This document shows positions 1 to 8,694 of a stretch of 64,000 nt of DNA, piece by piece. Positions within the stretch are counted from its first letter, which is position 1; each line of letters opens with the position of its first letter. A program made the position numbers and the translations under genes. Below the pieces are notes generated by a model. That model was not told where the DNA came from. It saw nothing but the letters and a program-made list of their open reading frames with translations, and made no database searches. The DNA lies in NCBI GenBank assembly GCA_026002975.1, contig BPGJ01000013.1, forward strand, positions 1 through 64,000, read 5' to 3'. Origin of the DNA: Acidimicrobiia bacterium (GTDB lineage Bacteria > Actinomycetota > Acidimicrobiia > Spongiisociales > ZC4RG35).

Positions 1-1224
1 CGCGTCGGGGTTGAACACGACGATGTCCGCGTCCGAACCCACCGCGATGGTGCCCTTCTGGGGGTACATGCCGAACATCTTGGCGGGCGTGGTCGAACAA
101 ACCTCCACCCAGCGGTTGAGGCCCAGCCGACCCTCGGCGACCGCACCGTGGTAGATCAGCTCCATCCGGTTCTCCACCCCTGGCAGGCCGTTGGGGATCT
201 TCGAGAAGTCCCCTTCCCCGAGTCGCTTCTGGGCGGGCAGTCCGGCGAACTCGTCGAAGCAGAACGGGCAGTGGTCGGTGGACACCACCTGAAGGTCGTT
301 GGTGGCCAGACCCGCCCACAGAGCATCCTGATGGCCCTCGGCCCGGTCCCTCAGCGGTGGTGAGCAGACGTACTTCGCTCCCTCGAAGCCGTTGCCCAGG
401 TCGTCCAGTGACAGGAACAGGTACTGGGGGCAGGTCTCGGCGAACACGTTCATCGCCTGGTCCCGGGCGATGGTCACCTCTTCCAGCGCCTCCTGAGCCG
501 ACATGTGGACGATGTAGAGCGGACAGCCCGCCACCTCGGCGAGTTTGATCGCCCGGTGGGTGGCTTCGCCCTCCAGCACCGACTTGCGGACGATCCCGTG
601 GTAGATCGGGTCGGTCTCACCCCGTTGCAGGGCCTGCTCGATCAGCACGTCGATGGCGATGCCGTTCTCGGCGTGCATCATGATGGTCGAGCCGTTCTCG
701 GACGCCTTCTGCATCGCCCTGAGGATCTCACCGTCGGTGGAGTAGAACACCCCCGGGTAGGCCATGAACATCTTGAAGGAGGTGACCCCCTCGTCGACCG
801 CCTGGTCCATCTCCTTGAGGGACTGCTCGTTGACGTCGCCGATGATGAGATGGAACCCGTAGTCGATGGCGCAACGGCCCTCCGCCTTGGCCATCCACGC
901 CTCCCATCCCTCCATGAGGCCCTGACCCTTGGCCTGCACGGCGAAGTCGACGATGGTGGTGGTGCCGCCCCAGGCGGCCGCCCGGGTGCCGGTCTCGAAG
1001 TCGTCGGAGGCGAAGGTCCCGCCGAACGGCAGCTCCATGTGGGTGTGCACGTCGATGCCCCCTGGGATCACGTAGCGTCCCGAAGCGTCGATCACCTGGT
1101 CGGCCTCCCAGGTCTCCGCCCCTCCGGCGGCGATGGCGGCGATCTTCTCGTCCTCCACCAGGACGTCGGCCTCCATGGTCTCGGTGGAGGTGACGATCGT
1201 TCCGTTCTTGATCACGATCCGCAT
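1..1224 (-). CDS. hydA: Dihydropyrimidinase / hydantoinase, 3' end beyond the window
   Basis: Amidohydrolase-superfamily enzyme that opens dihydrouracil, dihydrothymine or a hydantoin to the N-carbamoyl amino acid in the cytoplasm. The full two-metal ligand set is readable: H60 and H62 (GGIDVHTHM), the lysine that becomes carboxylated K151 (SFKMF), H184 (MHAEN), H240 (IVHMS) and D317 (STDHCP). The gene leaves the window on the left with 408 codons present, about 50 fewer than the usual length. The ATG at 1224 follows GGGAGG at good spacing, directly after the aminotransferase stop. It is the last visible gene of the minus-strand operon; the next two genes upstream carry the following catabolic steps. 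The exact substrate (dihydropyrimidine or hydantoin) is inferred from context. Confidence 0.93.
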   Translation of the reverse strand, partial: MRIVIKNGTIVTSTETMEADVLVEDEKIAAIAAGGAETWEADQVIDASGRYVIPGGIDVHTHMELPFGGTFASDDFETGTRAAAWGGTTTIVDFAVQAKGQGLMEGWEAWMAKAEGRCAIDYGFHLIIGDVNEQSLKEMDQAVDEGVTSFKMFMAYPGVFYSTDGEILRAMQKASENGSTIMMHAENGIAIDVLIEQALQRGETDPIYHGIVRKSVLEGEATHRAIKLAEVAGCPLYIVHMSAQEALEEVTIARDQAMNVFAETCPQYLFLSLDDLGNGFEGAKYVCSPPLRDRAEGHQDALWAGLATNDLQVVSTDHCPFCFDEFAGLPAQKRLGEGDFSKIPNGLPGVENRMELIYHGAVAEGRLGLNRWVEVCSTTPAKMFGMYPQKGTIAVGSDADIVVFNPDA

Positions 1225-1233
1225 GGTTCCTCC

Positions 1234-2523
1234 CTATTCCACCGCTTCGATGGCCTCTTCCAGGATCCGATAGCCCTCGTCGGCTTCCTCCTCGGTGAGG
1301 GTGAGAGGCGGGGCGATCCGCAGCACGTTCCCGTACAGGCCCCCCTTGCCCACCAGCAGGCCCCGGCGTCGGGTCTCCTCCATCACCGCCGAGGTGGCCT
1401 CCGGGTTGGGTTCCTTGCCGCCGGGCCGCACCAGTTCCACCCCGATCATCAGGCCCTTGCCCCTGACGTCCCCGACGATGGGGGAGCGGTCCCGCAGATG
1501 GTCGAGTCGGGCCTTGAGGTGGCTCCCCACCTTGTAGGCGTTGGTCTGCAGGTCGTTGGCGAGGATGAACTCGATGTTGGCCAAGGCTCCGGCCGCGGCC
1601 AACGGGTTGCCGCCGAAGGTGGAGATCGAGTTGGCCTGGATGCAGTCCATGATCTCGGCCCGGGCGATCACCCCGCCCATGGCCAGGCCGTTGCCGACCC
1701 CTTTGGCGAAGGTGATGATGTCGGGCACCACCCCGTGGGCTTCGATACCCCAGAAGTGCTCGCCGGTGCGCCCCCATCCGGTCTGCACCTCGTCGGAGAT
1801 GAACAGGATGCCGTGCTCGTCCAGCACCTCCTTCATGGCTCCGAAGAAACCGTCCGGTGGGGTGACGAACCCGCCGACCCCCTGGATGGGCTCGGCGATC
1901 ATCGCAGCCACGTCGCCCGAGGTCGCCACGTCGATCATGTGGCGGAGGTCGTCGACACAGGCCGCGATGAACTGGTCGTCGGGAAGGTGACCGAAGGGGC
2001 TGCGGTAGCGGTACCCGCCGTGTACGTAGGTCACCTGGAGCGGGCTGAGGCTGGACGGCGACCACGACCGGTTGCCCGTCACCGAGATGGCCGAGAACGA
2101 TCGACCGTGATAGCTGTTGCGCAACGCCAGGATCTGGTTGGAGTGCCGGTAGGCGGTGGCCAGCAGGAGTGCCGTGTCGTTGGCCTCCGTCCCCGAGTTG
2201 GTGAAGAACACCTTGGCGTCGGGGATGGGCGACAGCTCGGCGATCTTCTCCGCCAGTTCGATCTGGGGTTCGATCAGGTACAGGGTCGAGGTGTGGAGCA
2301 TCTTCTCGGCCTGCCGTTTGATCGCCTCGACCACCTGGGGCACCTTGTACCCCGAGATGGTGGTGAGGATCCCCCCGAAGAAGTCGAGGTAGGTGTTGCC
2401 CTCGGCGTCCCGGACCCGGCAGCCCTCGCCGTCCACCAGCGATATGGGTTCCTGGTAGTAGAGCGCCAGCCAGGAGGGCATCACCCTCCGATGGCGGGCG
2501 AGCAGGTCGGCGTGGAGACCCAC
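1234..2523 (-). CDS. Class III PLP aminotransferase (beta-alanine/beta-aminoisobutyrate type by context)
   Basis: Fold type I, class III aminotransferase of 429 residues. It has the SDEVQTG aspartate that contacts PLP (about residue 244) and the Schiff-base lysine in ITFAKGVGNG (about K274). The ORF track starts it at 2592, overlapping the upstream gene by 58 bases. I prefer GTG 2523 because AGGAGG lies five bases before it and overlaps the stop of the upstream amidohydrolase. In reductive pyrimidine breakdown, beta-alanine or beta-aminoisobutyrate released by beta-ureidopropionase is transaminated to a semialdehyde. Position between that enzyme and dihydropyrimidinase makes this the likely role; omega-amino-acid specificity is inferred. 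Confidence 0.9.
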   Translation of the reverse strand: MGLHADLLARHRRVMPSWLALYYQEPISLVDGEGCRVRDAEGNTYLDFFGGILTTISGYKVPQVVEAIKRQAEKMLHTSTLYLIEPQIELAEKIAELSPIPDAKVFFTNSGTEANDTALLLATAYRHSNQILALRNSYHGRSFSAISVTGNRSWSPSSLSPLQVTYVHGGYRYRSPFGHLPDDQFIAACVDDLRHMIDVATSGDVAAMIAEPIQGVGGFVTPPDGFFGAMKEVLDEHGILFISDEVQTGWGRTGEHFWGIEAHGVVPDIITFAKGVGNGLAMGGVIARAEIMDCIQANSISTFGGNPLAAAGALANIEFILANDLQTNAYKVGSHLKARLDHLRDRSPIVGDVRGKGLMIGVELVRPGGKEPNPEATSAVMEETRRRGLLVGKGGLYGNVLRIAPPLTLTEEEADEGYRILEEAIEAVE

Positions 2524-2534
2524 AGGCGCCTCCT

Positions 2535-3377
2535 CTACGGCCGAACCAGGTCGCCGTACATGTCGGGTCGCCGGTCCCGGTAGAAGGCCCACACCCGGCG
2601 AACCTCGTCGATCATGTCGAGGTCGAGGTCCCTCACCACCAGCTCCTCCTCGGTGTCGGACGCCTCACCTTCGACGATCTGGCCACGGGGATCCACGAAG
2701 TAGGAGGAGCCGTAGTAGTCGTTGTCGCCGAACGGCTCCTTCCCCACCCGGTTGATGGCCGCCACGAAGTACTCGTTGGCCACCGCCGCGGCGGGTTGCT
2801 CCAGCTTCCACAGGTACATGGAGAGACCCCGGCTGGTGGCGGACGGGTTGAACACGATCTTGGCGCCGTTCAGACCCAGGGCTCGCCACCCTTCGGGGAA
2901 GTGGCGGTCGTAGCAGATGTACACGCCGATCCGACCCACCGCGGTGTCGAACACCGGGTAGCCCAGGTTCCCCGGCCGGAAGTAGAACTTCTCCCAGAAG
3001 CCCTTCACATGGGGGATGTGGGTCTTCCGGTACTTGCCGAGGTAGGTGCCGTCGGCGTCGATCACCGCCGCCGTGTTGTAGTAGAAGCCCTCGTCCTCCT
3101 TCTCGAACACCGGGACCACCAACACCATCCCGGTCTCCTTGGCGACGCTCTGCATCAGCCGGGTGGTGGGGCCGTCGGGTACCGGCTCGGCGTAGGAGAA
3201 GTGCTCGTCCTCCTGGACCTGACAGAAGTAGGGGCTGTAGAAGAGCTCCTGGAAGCACATCACCTGGGCGCCCTGGGCGGCGGCGTCCCGGGCGTACTTC
3301 ACGTTCTTTTCGATCATCGAGTCCTTGTCGCCCGTCCACGCGGTCTGCACGACCGCGGCACGCACCACGTTGGCCAT
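2535..3377 (-). CDS. Beta-ureidopropionase / N-carbamoyl-amino-acid amidohydrolase (nitrilase superfamily)
   Basis: Carbon-nitrogen hydrolase of 280 residues with the catalytic triad in order: E44 (CFQELFY), K118 (KYRKTHIPH) and C155 (VYICYDRHF). The NPSATSRGLS stretch and C-terminal DIDMIDEVRR-like tail agree with the N-carbamoyl-beta-alanine amidohydrolase branch. It converts the dihydropyrimidinase product to the amino acid plus CO2 and ammonia. The ATG has GAGGAGG upstream. An 80-base gap with a strong hairpin separates it from the solute-binding lipoprotein gene, while downstream spacing to the aminotransferase is 11 bases. The pathway assignment rests on both active-site residues and operon context. 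Confidence 0.92.
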   Translation of the reverse strand: MANVVRAAVVQTAWTGDKDSMIEKNVKYARDAAAQGAQVMCFQELFYSPYFCQVQEDEHFSYAEPVPDGPTTRLMQSVAKETGMVLVVPVFEKEDEGFYYNTAAVIDADGTYLGKYRKTHIPHVKGFWEKFYFRPGNLGYPVFDTAVGRIGVYICYDRHFPEGWRALGLNGAKIVFNPSATSRGLSMYLWKLEQPAAAVANEYFVAAINRVGKEPFGDNDYYGSSYFVDPRGQIVEGEASDTEEELVVRDLDLDMIDEVRRVWAFYRDRRPDMYGDLVRP

Positions 3378-3418
3378 CGGTTCCTCCTCGGTCGATCCGA
3401 TTCCAAACCTACTAGAAG

Positions 3419-3447
3419 CTGGGGGCCGCCCGCCGGGCGGCCCCCAG
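3419..3447 (-). terminator. Strong intercistronic hairpin after the solute-binding-protein gene
   Basis: A perfect 13-bp inverted repeat (CTGGGGGCCGCCC, loop of 3, then its complement) lies ten bases past the stop of the solute-binding lipoprotein gene and before the amidohydrolase gene. No clean T-run follows on the minus strand, so partial termination or mRNA 3'-end protection is more likely than full termination. Such hairpins commonly raise binding-protein expression over downstream genes. Confidence 0.7.
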
Positions 3448-3456
3448 ACCGTGCGG

Positions 3457-4587
3457 CTATTCGCCGCCTTCCCTGAGTTCCACCGTCACCGGCTGCCACC
3501 CCGAGCCGATCACGTCGAGGCCCTCGGCTTCGAGTTCGGCCACCGCGGCTTCCGCCAGGTCGGTGCGGTAGGCGTCGGGACCGGGGTCGGCCTCGATCAC
3601 GTTCTGGCTGGTGGCCACGTCGATGGTCTGGGCCCACAGGTCGGGGTCCATGATCCCGATCTTGAGGGGCGACGGCCAGATCAGTTTGTTGATCTCGTTG
3701 AGCTGCCACTGCTGGTGACTGGCGCCGAGGGTGGGGCCGTTGGCGAGGACGATGTCGACGCACTCCTGGAAGTTGTCCCGGCAGAAGATCCAACCCCTGA
3801 ACGAGGCCTTCAGGAACCTACGCGCCAGATCCTGGTTGGCGGGGTCCTCCAGCCAGTCGGCCCGGACCCACACCGCGTCCTGGAGCATGGCGGTGGCGAT
3901 CTCCGGGTCGTTGAAGTCGACCACCAGCAGGTCCTCCGGCTGGTAGAGCTCACCGGTTTCCGGGTTGACCGCCTCCAGCACCTGGGCGTACTCGTTGTAG
4001 GTCATGGCCTGAGCGGCGTCGACCTCCCGGTTGAGGAGCAGGGACATGTCGAAGGGCTGCTGCACCAACTCCACATCGGGAACGTCGAACTTCTCGATGG
4101 CAGCGGTCAGCTCGAACTCGTTGCCGAATCCCCAGGTGCCCACCTTCTTGCCGGCCCATTCGGTGGGATGGTCGATCCCGGTGTCCGCCCACGACACCTC
4201 GAGGGTCCCCGACCGCTGGAACACCTGGGCGATGTTGACCAGACCGGCACCCTCCTCGTTGGACACCAACGCCTTGGGAACCCAAGCCAGACCGAATTCG
4301 GCCTGCCCGGCCGCCACCACCTGCTGGGGCACGATGTCCACCGCCCCTTCCAGGATGGTCACGTCCAGGCCCTCGTCCGCGTAGTAACCCTGGTCGACCG
4401 CGGCGAAGTAGCCGGCGAACTGGCTCTGGGTCACCCATTGGAGCTGCAACTTCACCGGAGTGAGCTCCGCGGGCGCTTCGGTGCCTCCCGGCGCCGCGGT
4501 GGTGGAGGTGCCTCCCCCGCCGCAAGCCGCCGCCAGCATCACCGTCGCAGTGACCAGGGACCAGAGTCCCCAACGATGCTTGGGCAT
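3457..4587 (-). CDS. ABC transporter substrate-binding lipoprotein, NMT1/THI5-like family
   Basis: Solute-binding protein of 376 residues tethered to the membrane: positive start, hydrophobic stretch and lipobox MLAAACGG, then a Thr/Ala linker. The mature part opens VKLQLQWVTQSQFAGYFAAVDQGYY, the typical start of NMT1/THI5-like binding proteins used for hydroxymethylpyrimidine, riboflavin, taurine and nitrate-type substrates. AGGAGA precedes ATG 4587. Its genes for permeases and ATPase lie immediately upstream and the catabolic enzymes downstream, so a pyrimidine, dihydropyrimidine or hydantoin ligand is inferred. The family alone does not fix the ligand. Confidence 0.9.
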   Translation of the reverse strand: MPKHRWGLWSLVTATVMLAAACGGGGTSTTAAPGGTEAPAELTPVKLQLQWVTQSQFAGYFAAVDQGYYADEGLDVTILEGAVDIVPQQVVAAGQAEFGLAWVPKALVSNEEGAGLVNIAQVFQRSGTLEVSWADTGIDHPTEWAGKKVGTWGFGNEFELTAAIEKFDVPDVELVQQPFDMSLLLNREVDAAQAMTYNEYAQVLEAVNPETGELYQPEDLLVVDFNDPEIATAMLQDAVWVRADWLEDPANQDLARRFLKASFRGWIFCRDNFQECVDIVLANGPTLGASHQQWQLNEINKLIWPSPLKIGIMDPDLWAQTIDVATSQNVIEADPGPDAYRTDLAEAAVAELEAEGLDVIGSGWQPVTVELREGGE

Positions 4588-4669
4588 GTTCTGTCTCCTG
4601 TTCTGTCGTGTGTCCCGCCCCGTTGTCTGACAAGGTGAAACTAGCCGGTCCGTCCGGCCGATGCCGCCT

Positions 4670-5440
4670 TCAGCCGGATCGGAGGGAGACGTGCCAGGGC
4701 ATGGCTAGTCGCTCGGCGGCCAGCACCACCGCGTAGAAGCCGATCCCCATCACCGAGCCGACGATGATCGCCGCCCACGCCTCCGCGAAGTGGAACAGCG
4801 CCGCCTGCTGGGAGATGTAGACGCCCAGGGCCTGCCGGGATCCACCGAAGTACTCGGCGACGATGGCTCCGATCACGGACAGCGCCGTCCCGACCTTGAG
4901 GGCACTGAACAGGAAGGGCAGGGAGTTGGGGATCCGCACCTTCCACAGCACCTCGAGCGGACGAGCCGCGTAGGAACGCATCAGCTCCAGCTCGGAGGTC
5001 TTCACCTCGGTCAGGCCCCTCACCATGTTGATCATCACCGGGAAGAACACCATCACCGCCACCACCGTCATCTTCGACAGCGGGTTGGTTATCCCGAACC
5101 ACTGGTTGGTGATGGGAGCCAGGGCGATGATCGGCGTCGAGTTGGCCGCCACCGCGAACGGAAGGATCCCCTCCCTCACCAGGGACCAGCGGGCCGTGGC
5201 CAGAGCCGCCAACACCGCCAAGACGGCGCCCATGGCGAATCCTCCCACCGCCTCCCTCAGGGTGAACAGCCCGGCGGGCACCACCACCGGAAGCTCTCGC
5301 AGGAAGGTGCCGGCGATCACCGACGGTCGGGGCAGAAGGAAGCCCTGGATGTCGAAGACGACCACGAACGCCTCCCACACCGCCAGGCCGGCCACGAACA
5401 GGCCCGCAGCCGGCAGATAGCGGCCGAGCCAGGTCGTCAT
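4670..5440 (-). CDS. ABC transporter permease (SsuC/TauC-like), first copy
   Basis: Inner-membrane permease of 256 residues with about six hydrophobic segments and the EAA-type coupling loop around ELELMRSYAARPLEVLWKVRIP. Its ATG (5440) overlaps the stop of the ATPase gene (ATGA). It differs clearly from the second permease gene at 6215-7123, so the importer probably has a heterodimeric membrane part. It would move the ligand delivered by the lipoprotein encoded just downstream. Confidence 0.92.
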   Translation of the reverse strand: MTTWLGRYLPAAGLFVAGLAVWEAFVVVFDIQGFLLPRPSVIAGTFLRELPVVVPAGLFTLREAVGGFAMGAVLAVLAALATARWSLVREGILPFAVAANSTPIIALAPITNQWFGITNPLSKMTVVAVMVFFPVMINMVRGLTEVKTSELELMRSYAARPLEVLWKVRIPNSLPFLFSALKVGTALSVIGAIVAEYFGGSRQALGVYISQQAALFHFAEAWAAIIVGSVMGIGFYAVVLAAERLAMPWHVSLRSG

Positions 5441-6222
5441 GGAACCTCCACCTCGACGCCTCGCAGAGCTTCACGCACCTGGGTGAGGAGTTCGAAGAAA
5501 CGCGGGTCCTCCCTGGTATCGAAGGTTCGGGGGCGGGGCAGGTCGATGTCGATGGTCTCCACTATCCGACCCGGTCGGGGGGACATGACGACAACCCGAG
5601 TCGAGAGGAACACGGCTTCCGGTATCGAGTGGGTGACGAAGACGATCGTCTTGCCGGTGCGCTGCCAAATGCGCATCAGCTCCATCTGGAGCCGTTCCCG
5701 GGTCATCTCGTCGAGGGCGCCGAAGGGTTCGTCCATGAGGAGAAGAGCCGGGTCGAACGACAGCGCCCGGGCGATCGCCACCCGCTGCTGCATGCCGCCG
5801 GACAGCTGCCAGGGGTAGTGGTCGGCGAACCCGCCCAGCTCGACCAGGTCGAGCATCTCCCTGGCCTTGGCCCTCCTCGCCCTGGGGTCCATCCCCATGA
5901 TCTCCAGGGGGAGCTCCACGTTGCGGATCACCTTCCGCCACTCCAGGAGGGTGGCCTGCTGGAACACCATGGCGTAGTCCCGGTCGAGCCGGGCTCGGGA
6001 GGCGGGTTTGCCGTTGACGGTGACCGTGCCCGAGGTGGGGGAGAGCAGGTCGCCGATAAGGCGCAACAGGGTGCTCTTGCCGCAGCCCGAGGGTCCGATC
6101 AGCGAGACGAAGTCTCCGGGTGCTATCTCCAGGTCGATGCCGCTCAGGGCGGTCACCTCGTCGGCGCCGCCCTGGTTGAAGACCATGTGGACCCCGTCGA
6201 TCGACACCATCGATTCAGCCAC
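5437..6222 (-). CDS. ABC transporter ATPase (SsuB/TauB-like)
   Basis: Nucleotide-binding subunit of 261 residues with Walker A GPSGCGKST (residues 43-51), signature LSGGMQQRV, Walker B LLLMDEPFGALD and the H-loop VTHS. It powers the importer made with the two flanking permeases. GTG at 6222 is preferred: GAGGAGG sits five bases before it. It overlaps the stop of the upstream permease by eight bases, as expected for translational coupling. An internal ATG four codons later is a weaker alternative. Confidence 0.94.
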   Translation of the reverse strand: MAESMVSIDGVHMVFNQGGADEVTALSGIDLEIAPGDFVSLIGPSGCGKSTLLRLIGDLLSPTSGTVTVNGKPASRARLDRDYAMVFQQATLLEWRKVIRNVELPLEIMGMDPRARRAKAREMLDLVELGGFADHYPWQLSGGMQQRVAIARALSFDPALLLMDEPFGALDEMTRERLQMELMRIWQRTGKTIVFVTHSIPEAVFLSTRVVVMSPRPGRIVETIDIDLPRPRTFDTREDPRFFELLTQVREALRGVEVEVP

Positions 6223-7123
6223 CCGCGCCTCCTCTCCTCACCACCAGCCTCTCCACCCCGGACACCAGGCCCACGAAGGCGATACCGAGCAACGCCGACA
6301 CCAGGATGGCCCCGTACAGCTTCTCGGGACCGGAGATGTAGTAGTAGCTGAAGGTCAGGAGGGACCGCCCCAGGCCCTCGTTGAGGCCTGCGGGGAGCTC
6401 CCCGATGATGGCGCCGATCACCGAGGCGGTGGCCGAGACCTTGAGGGCGGTGAACACGTATGGGAGCGCGGCCGGAACCTGGAGCTTCCAGAGCATCTGG
6501 GATGGTGTGGCCGCATAGGAGCGCATCAACTCGGTGGCGGTGGCGGGAGGCGACAACAGACCGCGCAGGGTGTTGATGGTCACCGGGAAGAAGGTGAGGT
6601 AGGCGGCGATCAACGAGACCGACACCCAGGCGGGCCAACCCACCGCCGACCCCCAGATCACCACCATCGGGGCGATGGCGATGAGCGGCACGGTCTGGGA
6701 GATCACCACGTAGGGCATCAATCCCCGTTCCAGCAGCTTGGAGCGGGCGAACGCCACTCCCAGCAGGAATCCGAGGGTGGACCCTCCCAGGAAGCCGGTG
6801 GCGGCTTCCCTCCATGTGAACAGGGCGTTCTTGAGCAGGAAGGGGAAGAGAAGCTCATCCGAGCCTCGCTGCCTGGGGGAGAAGAGAGCGGCGAGGATGT
6901 CCCAGACGTGGGGCATCGACTTGTCGTCTCCCCGCACGGGAAGCGCAACGTCGGTGAACGGGACCCGACCTCCGGTGGCCCCCGCCATGAGCTTGTAACC
7001 CTCCCAGGCGGCGACTACGCAGGCGAGGACCAGCAGGAAGGCGAAGCCCTTCCTCAGGTTGGCGATTGGGGGTCGCAGGGCAGGACCCGGCAACGGACGG
7101 GCTATAGCCACCTGATCCTGCAT
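6215..7123 (-). CDS. ABC transporter permease, second copy (first gene of the operon)
   Basis: Permease of 302 residues with an N-terminal extension of about 25 residues, a first membrane segment (GFAFLLVLACVVAAW) and the coupling loop ATELMRSYAATPSQMLWKLQVP. The ORF track extends it to 8623, across pepA on the other strand; that extension is a shadow. I start it at ATG 7123. It appears to head the minus-strand pyrimidine/hydantoin operon and is divergent from pepA across a 45-base gap that must hold both promoters. Confidence 0.9.
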   Translation of the reverse strand: MQDQVAIARPLPGPALRPPIANLRKGFAFLLVLACVVAAWEGYKLMAGATGGRVPFTDVALPVRGDDKSMPHVWDILAALFSPRQRGSDELLFPFLLKNALFTWREAATGFLGGSTLGFLLGVAFARSKLLERGLMPYVVISQTVPLIAIAPMVVIWGSAVGWPAWVSVSLIAAYLTFFPVTINTLRGLLSPPATATELMRSYAATPSQMLWKLQVPAALPYVFTALKVSATASVIGAIIGELPAGLNEGLGRSLLTFSYYYISGPEKLYGAILVSALLGIAFVGLVSGVERLVVRRGGAGG

Positions 7124-7168
7124 GGGACAACTGTAAACCGGGTGGCCCGCCGCCCGTATCCTCGGGTC

Positions 7169-8581
7169 ATGCAGATCAGAAGGATCCGATCGATCTCCCA
7201 GAGTCGGGCCGATGCCCTGGTGGTCGGTGTGCTCGAGGGCGGGGAGGTGCCCCGCAACATCCGTTCCCTGATCTCGCAGGAGACCCTCCAAGCCAGACGG
7301 TTCGAGGGTCGACTGGGTGAGGTCGCGGCCCTGTCGGCCAGAGAGGGGTCCCCGGTGCCGTGGGTGGTGCTGACCGGCCTGGGGTCCACCGCCGATCACG
7401 AGGCCGTCCGCCAAGCCGCCGGGTACGCCCGGCGTGCCGTCGACTGGGCCCGGACCCTGGCCACCACCCTGGCTTCCATTCCGATCGAAGGCGCGGCCGC
7501 GGCGACCGTCGAGGGGTTCGGTCTGGCCGACTACGCCTTCACCGAATACCGCTCCCAGCCGGCCAGCGACGAGACCGTCTTGGAGCTGGTGGGGCGAGCA
7601 CCTCGGCCCGAGGTGGACCGGGCGCAAGTGGTGGTGGACGCCGTCGGTATGGCCCGCGACCTGGTCAACCGGCCGGCGGCCGACAAGCCACCTCGGGCGC
7701 TGGCATCGGGGATCGCCGAGGAGATGCCCCCGGGGGTGGAGGCCGAGATCTGGGGGCCGGACCGTCTCCGGGAGGAACGACTGGCCGGCATCCTGGCAGT
7801 GGGAGCCGGTTCGCACCGGGAGCCCTGCCTGTTGCAGCTCCGCTACCGGGGGGGAGGACCGAGACTGTGTCTGGTGGGCAAGGGGGTCACCTTCGACTCG
7901 GGTGGGCTGTCGTTGAAGAACCCCGATCAGATGGAGGCGATGAAGACCGACATGGCCGGGGGAGCCGCGGTGGCTGCCGCCACTTGGGCGATCGCCCGAC
8001 TGGGAGTGCCACTGGACGTCACCACCTACGTCCCTCTGGCCGAGAACATGCCGGGCGGAGGCGCCCAGAGACCCGGCGACGTGATCCGTTACCGCAACGG
8101 GAAGACCGTCGAGGTGTTGAACACCGACGCCGAAGGTCGGCTCATCCTCGCCGACGCCCTGTGTCTCGCTTCCGAGGTGGAGCCGGAACTCATCGTCGAC
8201 GTCGCCACCTTGACCGGGGCGTGCAAGATCGCCCTGGGTGAGAAGATCGCCGGGCTGTTCGGTCGACCCGACGAGGCGGTCGAACGGGTGAGGGCGGCGG
8301 CCGAGGCGGCCGGGGAGCGGGTGTGGCCGATGCCGCTGCCCGCCGACTACCGGAGGCTGATCGACTCCGACGTAGCCGACATGAAGAACACCGGAGGCCG
8401 GTTCGGCGGAGCGATCACCGCAGCGGCGCTGCTCGCCGAGTTCGTCGGGGAGGGGATTCCCTGGGCCCACCTCGACGTGGCCGGACCGGCACGATCCGGC
8501 CAGGCCGAGCACTACGTCCCGAAGGGCGCCACCGGCTTCGGAGTGCGGACCCTCGTCGAACTGGCGCTGGGGATGGTCTAG
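7169..8581 (+). CDS. pepA: M17 leucyl aminopeptidase
   Basis: Cytosolic di-metal aminopeptidase of 470 residues that removes N-terminal amino acids from peptides. The catalytic domain shows the lysine motif KGVTFDSGGLSLK (about residue 237) and the family signature NTDAEGRL (about residue 316), followed by DVATLTGACKIALG. The ORF track starts it at 6008; ATG 7169 is chosen because TATCCT lies six bases before it, the leaderless pattern seen throughout the window, and because the protein then has the normal M17 length. It is unrelated to the divergent catabolic operon. Confidence 0.95.
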   Translation: MQIRRIRSISQSRADALVVGVLEGGEVPRNIRSLISQETLQARRFEGRLGEVAALSAREGSPVPWVVLTGLGSTADHEAVRQAAGYARRAVDWARTLATTLASIPIEGAAAATVEGFGLADYAFTEYRSQPASDETVLELVGRAPRPEVDRAQVVVDAVGMARDLVNRPAADKPPRALASGIAEEMPPGVEAEIWGPDRLREERLAGILAVGAGSHREPCLLQLRYRGGGPRLCLVGKGVTFDSGGLSLKNPDQMEAMKTDMAGGAAVAAATWAIARLGVPLDVTTYVPLAENMPGGGAQRPGDVIRYRNGKTVEVLNTDAEGRLILADALCLASEVEPELIVDVATLTGACKIALGEKIAGLFGRPDEAVERVRAAAEAAGERVWPMPLPADYRRLIDSDVADMKNTGGRFGGAITAAALLAEFVGEGIPWAHLDVAGPARSGQAEHYVPKGATGFGVRTLVELALGMV

Positions 8582-8694
8582 CCATCGAAGCGAGGACATC
8601 CGGCGGGGATCTCCTGGTCGCATCCCCCTAGCCTTTGGTCCGATCTGCGGTGCTGCCGACGATCGACGTTGAGAATCCTGGTGGTGCCGAGCTG

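Noticed and set aside
505-2583. 692-residue plus-strand ORF (and similar long His/Gly/Asp-rich ORFs such as 3325-4638 and 12395-13276)
   Set aside because: Antisense shadows of real genes; composition is that of reversed GC-rich codons and no family motif is present.
6215-8623. 802-residue permease starting at 8623
   Set aside because: The upstream 500 codons are antisense to pepA; ATG 7123 gives normal permease length.
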